The notes under the pieces are model-generated. The model saw nothing but the letters and a program-made list of their open reading frames with translations. It did not search any database and was not told the DNA's origin. This document shows positions 37,043-48,484 of a stretch of 64,000 nucleotides of DNA, one piece after another. Origin of the DNA: Hanleya hanleyi (taxonomy: Eukaryota; Mollusca; Polyplacophora; Lepidopleurida; Hanleyidae); the NCBI GenBank assembly GCA_036873755.1, contig JAVTVY010033764.1:1-64000 (forward strand), given 5' to 3'. How positions within the stretch are numbered: the stretch's first letter is position 1; the number at the start of each line of letters is the position of its first letter. Both the position numbers and the translations under genes were made by a program.

Positions 37043-38744
37043 TTATATCAACAGTTACAGTTGTTTCAGAAAAAAAAACTGAGGTAGAAATATTCAAATA
37101 CTGTGACATTTCTGACCCACCATAGCTCCTCTGTCATTGAGTTTTGAACAACTACAATAAAATGCAAATCATCAGTTTTTGGTTCTTGTGATGTTTTTAG
37201 AAATATGCAGTGAGTATATTCGCCTGTTGTCAGTACTCCGGCATATTTTTCCACGACCGTTGTTATGTTGCGTTAATTGTCTTTGATAATCTCCAATTAA
37301 CCACTACTAAAAGCTGATTCGAAATAACAATTCGATATTCAACAGAGAGCCTACGTTCACAAAAAATAAGGGAACGTGATCGTACTATCGTTTTCGTGGG
37401 AAGCTTTTTAAACCCAATTTCATAGCTAAATGCTAATAATTTCTAGTTTAGAAAGCATCTCCAGCAATCGCTTTCCTTCAGCCGAGAATTTTCTTTGGTT
37501 TATTCGAAGAAATCCCGACTCTATCGACATTCTTCCAGAGAGTGTCGAGAGAAACGAACAGAAAAAAGAAAACAAATTGTTTCAAAAATTCTTCATCGAT
37601 TTCTCTATATCGTTTTTATTCGTCCCTTTTCAACCATAGAAAATCACTGGTTTTCTGTTGATCGAGAGAATGTCGAGAAATTTGATCGAGAAAGCTTCGA
37701 GAGAATATCGCCAAACCATCGAGAAGCGAATGAATACTATTACGTCATTCACATCTCGACAGCGGTTTGCGCCGCTAAGTGTTAGGGTGCTAAATTAAAG
37801 TGTATGGCCATGTGAAAGTGAGCCTCAGCTGACGCTTTAACAACGCAGTACTATACCTACCTTGTTCGTCGCGATTTTCAAAGAGATTGAGAGTTGAACA
37901 TCAGTTCATTTGAACATCTGACCGCTCAAACGACCCATATCCGGTCTAAATAGCAAGAGTCAAGTCCGACATTCAATATTATATTAGACATATTGTATTT
38001 TGATTTCACACAGGTTCCAGCTATAATAACAGTACCGTACTTGAAGAATACACTTATGGTTATTAATGTATCATGTTATTTTACATATGCACGGAATATT
38101 TAGGTCTACATTGAAACAGATCCACTTATCAAGGAGTAACCTGGTTCCATATTCTACTGATATATGTGAGAAATGTAACATGCTAGTCAGGGTGACAGGG
38201 TAGGCGAAGTCGAAAGCTTTCAATCGCACAACATTTAATCGAATTTTAATCGATTTGCTCTACTGAGAACAACTCTCGAAGGTTGTCCGACTGATTCGCG
38301 TTATCGTTTTACTTTCGAGAAATTTTTCTGGAACGAAAAGCGATCAAAGAAGCGAGGAAAACCGACGTCGCGAATATTTAGGTATTTTTCTAATAAAAAT
38401 TCTCGATTCGGTCTAACGTTTGAAATCCTCCATATCGAGAAAAAATGACAAATTTCTCCGCGAAAAAAAGAACAACTTTTGGAGACGCCTGCCAGCGAAA
38501 GGCCGAAAACATCGAAAGTTTCCAATAATGTCATCAAGGTGTCGTCAAGGACGACCACTTTTTTCATAATTTCTCAAAGCTTTGTTGAAATCTAGACCGA
38601 CACACCCATCAGAGCCGGTTATAACTGGATGAGTCTATAATGAAATAAATACTGTTACGATCTGTAGCGTGTAAGAAGTTTGACGCACTCTCCATGCTCA
38701 TATAGATGGTCAACATGAGGTCACCATGAGAATCCAGGCTCAAA
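37043..38744. other. No gene recognised
   Basis: Nothing coding is supported. Sequence around 37430-37730 and 38270-38560 is rich in 'tcgagaa'/'ttctcga' motifs, hinting at an old dispersed repeat. Confidence 0.4.
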
Positions 38745-38881
38745 AGGCAAGTACTTGCTTTGTTGATAGTACAACCCCATAGAGGGCTAACAGTACAACA
38801 TCACAGTGGGCTGATAGAAAACTTTATTGTGAATTGATAGCATAACATCAAAGTGAGCTGATACTAGTAATACAACTCATG
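38745..38881. repeat. Degenerate short-period leader of the 77-bp array
   Basis: Variants of a motif of about 24 bp ('gtgggctgatag', 'gtgaattgatagcataacat', 'gtgagctgatactagtaata') precede the regular array. The 77-bp unit contains the same motif twice ('gtgagct...ctgata' and 'gtgaactgatgc'). Confidence 0.7.
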
Positions 38882-39728
38882 GTGAGCTATTCCGGCTTCT
38901 TGCATATCGCTCCAACTGATAATACAATCTGATAGTGAACTGATGCTGTATACTCATAGTGAGCTATTCCGGCTTCTTGCATATCGCTCCAACTGATAAT
39001 ACAATCTGATAGTGAACTGATGCTGTATACTCATAGTGAGCTATTCCCGCTTCTTGCATATCGCTCCAACTGATAATACAATCTGATAGTGAACCGATGC
39101 TGTATGCTCATAGTGAGCTATTCCCGCTTCTTGCATATCGCTCCAACTGATAATACAATCTGATAGTGAACCGATGCTGTATACTCATAGTGAGCTATTC
39201 CTGCTTCTTGCATATCGCTCCAACTGATAATACAATCTGATAGTGAACTGATTCTGTATACTCATAGTGAGCTATTCCTGCTTCTTGCATATCGCTCCAA
39301 CTGATAATACAATCTGATAGTGAACTGATGCTGTATACTCATAGTGAGCTATTCCTGCTTCTTGCATATCGCTCCAACTGATAATACAATCTGATAGTGA
39401 ACTGATGCTGTATACTCATAGTGAGCTATTCCTGCTTCTTGCATATCGCTCCAAATGATAATACAATCTGATAGTGAACTGATGCTGTATACTCATAGTG
39501 AGCTATTCCTGCTTCTTGCATATCGCTCCAACTGATAATACAATCTGATAGTGAACTGATGCTGTATACTCATAGTGAGCTATTCCGGCTTCTTGCATAT
39601 CGCTCCAACTGATAATACAATCTGATAGTGAACTGATGCTGTATACTCATAGTGAGCTATTCCCGCTTCTTGCATATCGCTCCAACTGATAATACAATCT
39701 GATAGTGAACTGATGCTGTATACTCATA
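38882..39728. repeat. 77-bp tandem array, 11 copies
   Basis: Eleven exact-length units start every 77 bases at 38882, 38959, 39036, 39113, 39190, 39267, 39344, 39421, 39498, 39575 and 39652. The unit begins 'gtgagctattc' and contains 'cttcttgcatatcgctccaa'. Variation is mainly at one site (attccGg / attccCg / attccTg). Runs of adjacent copies share a variant, consistent with local homogenisation. Confidence 0.97.
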
Positions 39729-41511
39729 GTGAGCGGATAGTGACACGGGTTTAACTACTGGAGCATCTTTTTCGCATCCTTGAAAACTTCCTCTTCCCGC
39801 TTATCTCTTGCAATAAAGTAGCTTGTGTCAATGTACATTGAATTCCTTGTTGATTGGAATTTTGTGATAATGGTTCAAGGAAAATGGCTTTCCGAATATC
39901 GACGAGACAACTCTGCAGAAATTATGGTAGCCCACTGGATATCGGATCTGAGGCTTACAGTGACGCTGTGGATCTAGGGCAACCGGAACCTCATCCCAGG
40001 ATCGATCTATAAATGAACAAGAACGGATTGACTTTCGTTTGTACATATCTTGCCGCTTGTTCACATGAAAATGTGACGATTTCGATCAAGCGTGGCATTT
40101 TCACAGAAAACTCGTATATTCCAGGTTTTGAAATTTGATGCTGACTATCTCAAATTTTTGGACAGTGTACTGTGCGGTTCTAATTAATAGAAAGCGTGAA
40201 GATTCATTATGCTTTTAATTCGTTTCAAACCGTCCACCACAAACTGTTTGAAGTTATGTATTTAATATATCATTGGTGTTCAAATCAGCTGGGCAAAAAT
40301 GAGCGCGACGGGGATATATTGACCATGGAAACAGGCTTCAGTATCCATTGGAAAGAACAATACTCACTGGTGATACAGAAATCGCGACAGGACATTCTTA
40401 TGGAGAACTGCTCAGCTCCTGTTCATTGCAAGGAAATAAATTGCGTCTGGATGTATAGTTACGTCTGATTGGACCGGATGTTATAAAAAGTGCTATATTA
40501 CAGAGGTACTGTGTGTTATCATGTTATAAAATAACTGTATATCGACATTACTTAGTACATTTTCTTTCTGAAAACAGTTTTCTAGTATAGCAGGATGCCT
40601 ACTATGGTGGATTGTTTGTTGTGGTTATCGTCTTATTATACAGCTTTCCGCGTTCTGAAATTACTGAGAAAATATGACATTCCGAGACTTGAATTCGTCG
40701 GTCTATAATACTGTATCTGGAACAAATATAGGTGTCAGATCCGACATTCATTACTAAGCTGTATGACCACAGATGATTTCCCTCGTCAATATTCGAAAGA
40801 CCTTTTCCGTATGACAGCTAGCATCAATTTTAAATATGCATCAATGAAATATGCCCCAATAAACGGCATCCACATACTTATCCTTCTTCCTAGTGGACAA
40901 CTGGAATGGCATAAAGTCGGACGTGAGGAACGTCTTCCGATCGCCTAGCGGCAAATGCCAGATATATTCATATACAACGATTTGAATGACGGTTACTAGT
41001 ATTACCTGCATTTAGCTATTAAAGTTATTCGATCAGAATTACCGTACTCGATCATACATACACAACGAATATAAAATCGAGTTGGAAATCAGTTTCAACA
41101 TAGACAAGCGAAATGTAAACAGTAGTTTTACCTGGAATGACATAAAGACTGAAGCGAGGAACGTCTTCCGAGTCTCGGGTATTACAATTTATTCTGAATT
41201 GCTATGTAATTCGCATATCCCAGAAATAAAAATCTATTTGATTAATGATGTATCGAACTGTCGCTGGGGATGATAGCATCATCTGTTCTTTCGAGTATCA
41301 GCCGTCGTGGTGATATGAATTCTTGTGAGATAACGCCGTGCTATGTTTCCTCATCATGCCCTCTCGTACTTGTTCCTTCTGTGCATTTGGAAATTCTGCT
41401 GGACATTGCTTTCCCACGAACATTTTCCATTGTTTCCTAGTCTGAACCGTCATTCAATTTCACGCTGTTGGATTCGTATATCTAATCGCGCTTAAGTCGG
41501 TCCTAGGGGCA
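39729..41511. other. No gene recognised
   Basis: Nothing supported is seen. The short open frames lack family resemblance. Confidence 0.45.
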
Positions 41512-41695
41512 ATGTGGTCACGTCAGTCTCGTCAGATCATCTGGTTACGTCAGTCACGTCAGATCATCTGGTCACGTCAGTCACCTCAGACCATCTGGTC
41601 ACGTCAGTCTCGGTGCCCACTGGCACTTCTGGTCAGGTCAGTCTCAGTGTCCACTGGCACATCTGGTCACGTCAGTCACCGTGTCCACAGGAACA
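41512..41695. repeat. Short irregular minisatellite
   Basis: About seven repeats of a unit of roughly 27-33 bp are built on 'ctggtcacgtcagtc'. The first part alternates with 'cagatcat', and the later part is expanded with 'tgtccactggcaca'. The open frames across it are repeat artefacts. Confidence 0.85.
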
Positions 41696-42412
41696 TCGAT
41701 AATGAAACATTGGATGCGGCAGAGAATTCATATAGCGCCGAGAACCTCCTTTACGTGCCTTTGATAACCATGTAGTCAGCCTGTGTGGTGATATAATTTC
41801 GGTCAGATTATTTATATTCCTACCACCTTTGTATGTTATCGCTATCCCTGTCTCGAGTGTTACAATGAACTCCCCTCAAGTAGAATATACTTCTATTTCT
41901 GCATTTTGGGGTGCTTTACAAAACGATCGTTTGATTATTGGTAACCAAACATTTCAGAAATATTTCATGTCACTCAAGTTGCATATAAGATCAAACGTAC
42001 CATAGCTAATCTCTCGTAGTTAACGGCACGTAATAGTACGAAACGACTCGATACGGAATCTGATGAAGGGGCGAAACTCCGACTGGACAACTAAAACTTG
42101 CAGCTCGAAGTCGTGCGAGATTCTAAGTTTAGAAAGTTTTTGTCTGCGGCAGCTATCGACCATAGCCAGGTGTAATTGTAGGCATGTGTTATTGATCGGG
42201 CGGATCGTAGGTCGTGCCTTGGTTTACCCTTGGCAGTTCTGGGCACACAATCTCTTATATCTGCCGGACTTGTAAAATCCGACCTTATTGATCCGGGACA
42301 GCCCTGTGTGTGGAAACATACTTCAAATATGATGTGAGAAATAAAGGTGCGTTTAAGTAAGCATTTACTGTAGTAAGTGCTTAGTACATGTTATATTTTG
42401 AAATGGTATACG
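41696..42412. other. No gene recognised
   Basis: Nothing supported is seen. Confidence 0.45.
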
Positions 42413-43409
42413 ACTTAATAGTCAGTTATATACCAGTAGGCACTGAACATTTATAGTACTTAATAGTCAGTTATATACCAGTAGGCACTGAACATTTATA
42501 GTACTTAATAGTCAGTTATATACCAGTAGGCACTGAACATTTATAGTACTTAATAGTCAGTTATATACCAGTAGGCACTGAACATTTATAGTACTTAATA
42601 GTCAGTTATATACCAGTAGGCACTGAACGTTTATAGTACTTAATAGTCAGTTATATACCAGTAGGCACTGGTGTTTATTTATAATTGCTAATAGTCAGTT
42701 ATATGCAGTAGGCACTGAACATTTATAGTACTTAATAGTCAGTTATATACCAGTAGGCACTGGAACATTTACATAGTACTTGACGATCACAGTTTTATAT
42801 ACCAGTAGGCACTGAACATTTATAGTACTTAATAGTCAGTTATATACCAGTAGGCACTGAACATTTTATAGTACTTAATAGTCAGTTATATACCAGTAGG
42901 CACTGAACGTTTATAGTACTTAATAGTCAGTTATATACCAGTAGGCACTGAACATTTATAGTACTTAATAGTCAGTTATATACCAGTAGGCACTGAACAT
43001 TTATAGTACTTAATAGTCAGTTATATACCAGTAGGCACTGAACATTTATAGTACTTAATAGTCAGTTATATACCAGTAGGCACTGAACATTTATAGTACT
43101 TAATAGTCAGTTATATACCAGTAGGCACTCTACAGACATTTATAATTACTTAATAGTCAGTTATATACCAGTAGGCACTGAACATTTATAGTACTTAATA
43201 GTCAGTTATATACCAGTAGGCACTGAACATTTATAGTACTTAATAGTCAGTTATATACCAGTAGGCACTGAACATTTATAGTCAGTTATATACCAGTAGG
43301 CACTGAACATTTATAGTACTTAATAGTCAGTTATATACCAGTAGGCACTGAACATTTATAGTACTTAATAGTCAGTTATATACCAGTAGGCACTGAACAT
43401 TTATAGTAC
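42413..43409. repeat. 45-bp minisatellite, about 22 copies
   Basis: The unit of 45 bp is 'tacttaatagtcagttatat' followed by 'accagtaggcactgaacatt' and 'tatag'. Most copies are identical. Odd copies cluster at about 42670-42800 and 43125-43145, with small indels, and one near 43270-43290 lacks 'tacttaa' and flanking bases. Confidence 0.95.
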
Positions 43410-44654
43410 AAGTCCTGTACAATATGCATGAAACTTAATTTTTTATTGGACATTTCAATCTCATTTTGTCAACTCTTTGTCGAGAAACTTATAGAACAAT
43501 ATGGGTAAAACAATTTCATTTAGGATTCAGGTAGAACTTCTCCAATTATAGAATGTGGAAAGACCATGCTCCCTAAGCCGAGAGGTAAAGGACCTATTCA
43601 TAGGCATAGGGCGAATAAGTTCTTCCCAAATAGCCCAGGCCATCTGTGGGTGGGGGTTCAAGATATACATCTACATGGTAGTAAGTGTGGCTGGGATATA
43701 AATCTTTATAAGGATCCTTTTTAGTTCTAGTGATGTTTTAAGATATATGCAGTCAGTATATTCATCTGTGAGGTCATACCACTTTTGTCAGTACGTCGGC
43801 ATCATTTTCCAGCATCCTTTTAATATTGCGTTTAACTGTGTCCATCGATCGCATGACTTCGCGCGCAGATCAGTCTTTCTCGAGAAAGAAAATCAATGTC
43901 ATTTGTGAAAGTTCATACGGGAAGTGTTGAAAATATTCGACAACATCGACTTGTTTTGTTTTTGTTGCTTACAACCATGCCCCCATGACAGATGAAAGAG
44001 GTAGAGGAATTAAATCTCCGTTGATTACAAATGAAATCCGTGAATGTATGTATGAACGAGAGATCAGTGGTAGTCGAAGTATAGCAGCTGGCATGGATGA
44101 TATGCCCGTGAGACTGTTGAAGCTATCCGCGGGGGTTATCTCCCATTCATTATAGCATTAGAAACAGAATCATATTTGTTGCCCAAAATTTGTCACAAGG
44201 ACTAAATTCAAAGTTACAAACTAAACGGAACACAAAGCAAACTAATGCATCAAAATACATAGAATACATGTAAACAAAGTGTCACGGTTTAAGCATTTTC
44301 TTAATGTGATCGAATGATACGCCTCAGATACAATCGGTTTGCTAATCATTCTGAATCTATATCCTATGGACCTTACATGGTGACCTCCCTTGTTTTGCTC
44401 TCATCTGCGATGGCACAGCATTTTCTATCTTTGCTCAAATTAAATACTTCACCGTTTTAAGCGCAATTTCGGCGAATTTATTTATAACATTTATCGTTTT
44501 CACTGATGCTGATAACTACTCCTACCTATTTACTGTCACTTAATTGTTGCATTCTGCCCATTATCGCTGATATTATTCTATCTCAGCATTACTGACATTC
44601 CTTTGCTTTTGTCTCGTGCATATATAAACTTAGAAAATATGATCTCATCATTGT
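43410..44654. other. No gene recognised
   Basis: Nothing supported is seen. Confidence 0.45.
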
Positions 44655-45060
44655 TGTACTAACAGGGTATTAAGACATCGGTTTTTGTTGCATATTTTCC
44701 AGTACACATATAATATTGTGCAGACAGGGCATTAAACTGAGATGATGTATACTAAACACAGTACAAACTATTTCCTAAATGCGGTAATGAGAGGACATGA
44801 AGATTATTGATACTGTCCAGTACATGTATCACATGCCTTGATCTACTGACAGGACACCAAGATATTGATTTAGTGTTGTACACTCTCCAGTACATACATA
44901 ATATCACATCACATGTGGGTAGGACTAATGGGACATTACGATTTGATTTAGTGTCATTTAATCTAAAGTACAAACATATTATCGTATCGTAGTAATATTG
45001 ATCGGACGTCTTGATTTAATGCACTATACGGTTTACATATATATTACCACATCCCTGTGC
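44655..45060. repeat. Old degenerate tandem repeat
   Basis: Several strongly diverged units share '...gga.attaagacatcggttt', 'ccagtaca.ataatat' and 'gatttagtgt' elements, with an irregular period of about 60-90 bases. No coding function is seen. Confidence 0.45.
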
Positions 45061-45714
45061 TAGTGACAACACACAAGTATTCAGTGTATCTACGGAACCC
45101 GTCCTGTTGATGCTCACATGGCATTAAAGATTTTATTCTATTGTTCATGTGGATCTGGTTCAGTATTGACTTGGGCAGGAGGGATGGCTGCCTTTGGTCT
45201 ATATATTTGTCATTGGCAATATAAATTTTATATGTCCCTCTATCTGGTCTACCCTGTTCACACCCACGTTATGACTTTTAGTGGCTCGCGATCTTATTTC
45301 CAGGTTCATTACAGTAACTTGACAGTGTGTACACAGTGTGGACAGTATATAACGGAAACTTTTATTAGCAGCCAGTAATATACCTGTTTCATTTCACTAC
45401 AACAATGCCATTAAAGACTACAGCCTTGCAGCAAGTAGCGGTGACAATAATTTTGTCCTCAGTTTACCTGCCCATATCGACACAACTATCCGGAGTGCCA
45501 TGGCTGAAGCCTATGCATACTCCCCGTCATGCTTATGCACCCATAATTCACATCCTCTGAGCAAAATGTGAAGTTGCTACATGCATTGCTAGTTCACTCA
45601 TAGTCCCCATTACTGGTACTGACAGGTCTGGAGAATGATTGGTCAATGTTTGATGGGACTGCCCAATGTCGGGTTTGTTGAGGATAATCTTATACTGAAT
45701 TATATTACAAAATT
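45061..45714. other. No gene recognised
   Basis: Nothing supported is seen. Confidence 0.4.
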
Positions 45715-46165
45715 GGAGCGATATGCAAGAGGTGGGGAAAATTGACGTCTGGCGACTAAAAAGCAACCATATGACTCTACAGGTAAGCTTCTCTCGGCAC
45801 CTTATATTCAGATTCGAGAATACGGTGGATTCTCGGACGTAACCTTAGTATATCAGCCGCGCTTTTATTGCAGCTGTTCGTGCGGAGACAATGAAGTATC
45901 CACACGGCCCCTAGCACCGGCTTAAGCGAAATCAGATACGCTAGCTCGGGAGCTGTGATGACAGATCAGCTCAAATAATTAACTCATCTGATGTTAATAG
46001 GTGAGCATCATGGACGTCTGATGGAATGAACGCCTCAATATGGGGTAAACCTGGTAAATGCAAGAATACCCAGAAAAACTGGCCGGTAATGCCCGACGTC
46101 CTACGGCTTAAATTGCCCACCTAAACAATAAACCTACATATATTTGTCGAGTGACATGTACCCAG
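45715..46165. repeat. Interspersed repeat, family B, copy 3 (fullest)
   Basis: This copy spans from 'ggagcgatatgcaagaggtg' through the 'cggcccctagcaccggctta' core and 'gctagctcgggagctgtgat' to 'aataaacctacatatatttg'. It therefore covers both partial copies at 1340-1700 and 1890-2130. Confidence 0.75.
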
Positions 46166-46203
46166 TCTGGGTGTCGAGCCATGATCATAACAAAAGTTTA
46201 GCA

Positions 46204-47165
46204 GGAGAGAGAGAGAGAATTAAGGTTTAATGTCGCGTTCAGCAATATTTCAGATATAGCGACGATCAAACAAAATTCTAAGTACTCAAGCCAATAACTT
46301 AGTAAACCAATGCATTAAAACATACACACTCTAAAACCTATGCAACAAACCGATTTCTCTCAAACAACCCAAGATGCAATCCTCCCTCACCCGACTAAAA
46401 AGAACTTCCAAAGTAGTTGCTCGATAAAAAGCATCTCTTACAATCTTAAAATCTATGCATTTGATAAGAATATGTTTCACCGTGAGATATTCATGACATG
46501 GAATACACCTTGAGACTGACTCTTTTTTTTTAGTAAATGTTCGTGAGTTAATCGTGTATGGCCGATTCTACATCGCCTGATCACGGTTTGATCGAAACCC
46601 TTTTTGGCTGCCCAGATGAGTATAGCCTACAGTTTTGTTGAACTCATGAAGTTTGTTATTATTCACAGCATCCCATAAAGATTGAAACAGCCGTCTCACA
46701 TAAGTACAGATAGAGAGTCGGAAATCGCTATATGAGATTCCAACAGGATCAACCTCATCATCTAGTGCTGCCTTAGCCATCCTATCAGCCTCAGTATTAC
46801 CTTTGATGCCAACGTGACAGGCAACCAACAGAACACAATATCAATCTGTTGATCAAATCTACAGTCATGTAGTTGTAGAATCCTGGGGTGAGTCGAAGTT
46901 CCACTTTTAATCGCTTGGAGGCATGACAGTGAATCTGAGAATATGACATATTTTTTTTCCTTTTAGTGGACCCAATACCTTCTAAAGTCAACAATATAGC
47001 TTTTGCTTCTGCAGTGAATATCGAACTTTTACCTGTAGTCGACAGGTTTTAGTTTTGGAACTAAAGATGGTAGCACATGCTACTCTCTCTCCATGTTTCG
47101 AACCATCTGTATAAATAGCCTGATGCGACCTGTATTTCTGTCTGAGTAGACCAAATTATTGTGTA
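46204..47165 (-). pseudogene. I-like LINE 3' part: RNase H domain and zinc knuckle (broken)
   Basis: Read on the minus strand, an RNase H domain starts with 'AIYTDGSKHG' (first Asp, codons at 47110-47099). It passes 'FTAEAKAI' (Glu) and 'YVIFSDSLSC' (Asp), and ends with 'HVGIKGNTEAD' (Asp), so all four catalytic residues remain. A C-terminal 'CIPCHEYLTVKHILIKC' knuckle follows, then a stop near 46333 and a 3' UTR ending in 'gaaatattgctgaacgcgac' plus a short CT run at 46204-46217. Several frameshifts separate these blocks, so the copy is dead. RNase H after RT is characteristic of I-superfamily LINEs. The RT itself is missing (5' truncation). Confidence 0.8.
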
Positions 47166-47169
47166 TACA

Positions 47170-47596
47170 AAAGCTGGCTACCACGGGTTACTGGATTCCC
47201 ACCTCATTGCTTCAAGCTTCGGGTCCGGATACAGCTCATCTCCTTGTGTATTCTACACCACCCCCTTAATCTTGCTCGCTTGTGACTACTGTGTATAATA
47301 TATTGGACTACCTTATTCTTTTGTTGTAAGAAAAGACAGAAGGTTATCACTCCCCTTGCTAAGGACGGAAGAGACCCTCGTAGTTTACAACACACGTAAT
47401 ATGTCCTCTACGTTGGGGCACCTTATGTTTAGGTCCCACTGCCTTCCATCTCAGTAAGTTCAAGTATCTTGCTGGCCTGAAGCCATTGGATAGATCATTC
47501 TGGTATGTGTTATCATTTTATTGGTAACCTTACCACCTTTATCCACCACAAGAAGTTTATGTGCTCATTACTTCACTGAAATAGGAAGTATCTTGT
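47170..47596. repeat. Left flank: degenerate copies of a ~120-bp repeat
   Basis: Blocks such as 'cttgtgactactg', 'ttccatctcag.aagttcaag', 'tatcttgctggcctgaa' and 'aagtatcttg' match the array at 51659-52090 on the other side of the LINE. This suggests the LINE landed inside this array. Confidence 0.5.
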
Positions 47597-48484
47597 GTGG
47601 AACGTACCTCAACATTTGAGGGGAAAATTTTCTGCAATATGAAGAAAATATCTGGCCTAAATATTGCCGAACCAAAGCCTGTAATCATGGAGAACCCCGA
47701 TGATCTCTTTCACCTGGGATTTACTGAAATTGATTACAAGGCGCTCGGTCTACAGGATCTAGTCCATTGCGAGGGTCTTTATGTTGGTATTTAGGAGACA
47801 ACAGGTGATCCAATGAGAGGTAACCAAACAGCTAATTACAGTCCAACAACAGATGCTCAAACATTTAAAAATAATTCAACAGTAGATGCTCAAAAAGTTA
47901 ATAACAATCTAACAGCAGTTAGCCAGATGCACACTCTAACAACCAGTGCTCAAAAGGTGAATAACAATCTAACAAAATGTGCTCAAACGGTTAATAGCAA
48001 TTCAACAACAGGTGCTCATACGGACAATAACAATCTAACAACAGTTGATAGTAATCTTCACGTTTTATTTATTAATGTTTGTGGTCTCCGGTCTAAAATA
48101 ATTGACCCTGAATTCATCTCATTCATATATGGATATGACATGGTGACATTCGCAGAAACTAAAACTTGTGACAGTGATGAAATAAGCATACCTGGATATG
48201 ATTGTTTCCCAAATAATCGTAAAACTGATTCAAATAGGAACTCTGGAGGTATTATTATAGCTGTACGAAAAAAGTTTGTCCCTTATATTGAAATTGAAAG
48301 AATCCAGTCTGAGTATGTCTGGCTTCGTTTAAAACGGAACCCATTTAATCTGCCTAAAGATGTATGTATCGGTGTCGTCTATAACCCCCCGGAAAGTACA
48401 AGTTACTCGCGAGCAGACCGTTTGGATATAATAGAGAATGAACTTCTTGACCGGCTGTCCATATCTGACCGTGTAATTGTGTAA
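47597..48484 (+). pseudogene. LINE N-terminal region and endonuclease domain
   Basis: The frame carries one internal TAG (47792-47794) and a terminal TAA (48482). Residues after 47813 are a degenerate 11-residue-type repeat ('AQKVNNNLT', 'AQTVNSNST', 'AHTDNNNLT'). The APE-like endonuclease follows: 'LHVLFINVCGLRSKI', then 'VTFAETKTCDSDEI' (catalytic Glu), 'NSGGIIIAVRK' and 'VWLRLKR...GVVYNPPES'. The expected GDFN catalytic motif after 'ISDRVIV' is missing. The sequence jumps to a different frame, consistent with a short deletion, so this endonuclease is inactive. Confidence 0.85.
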
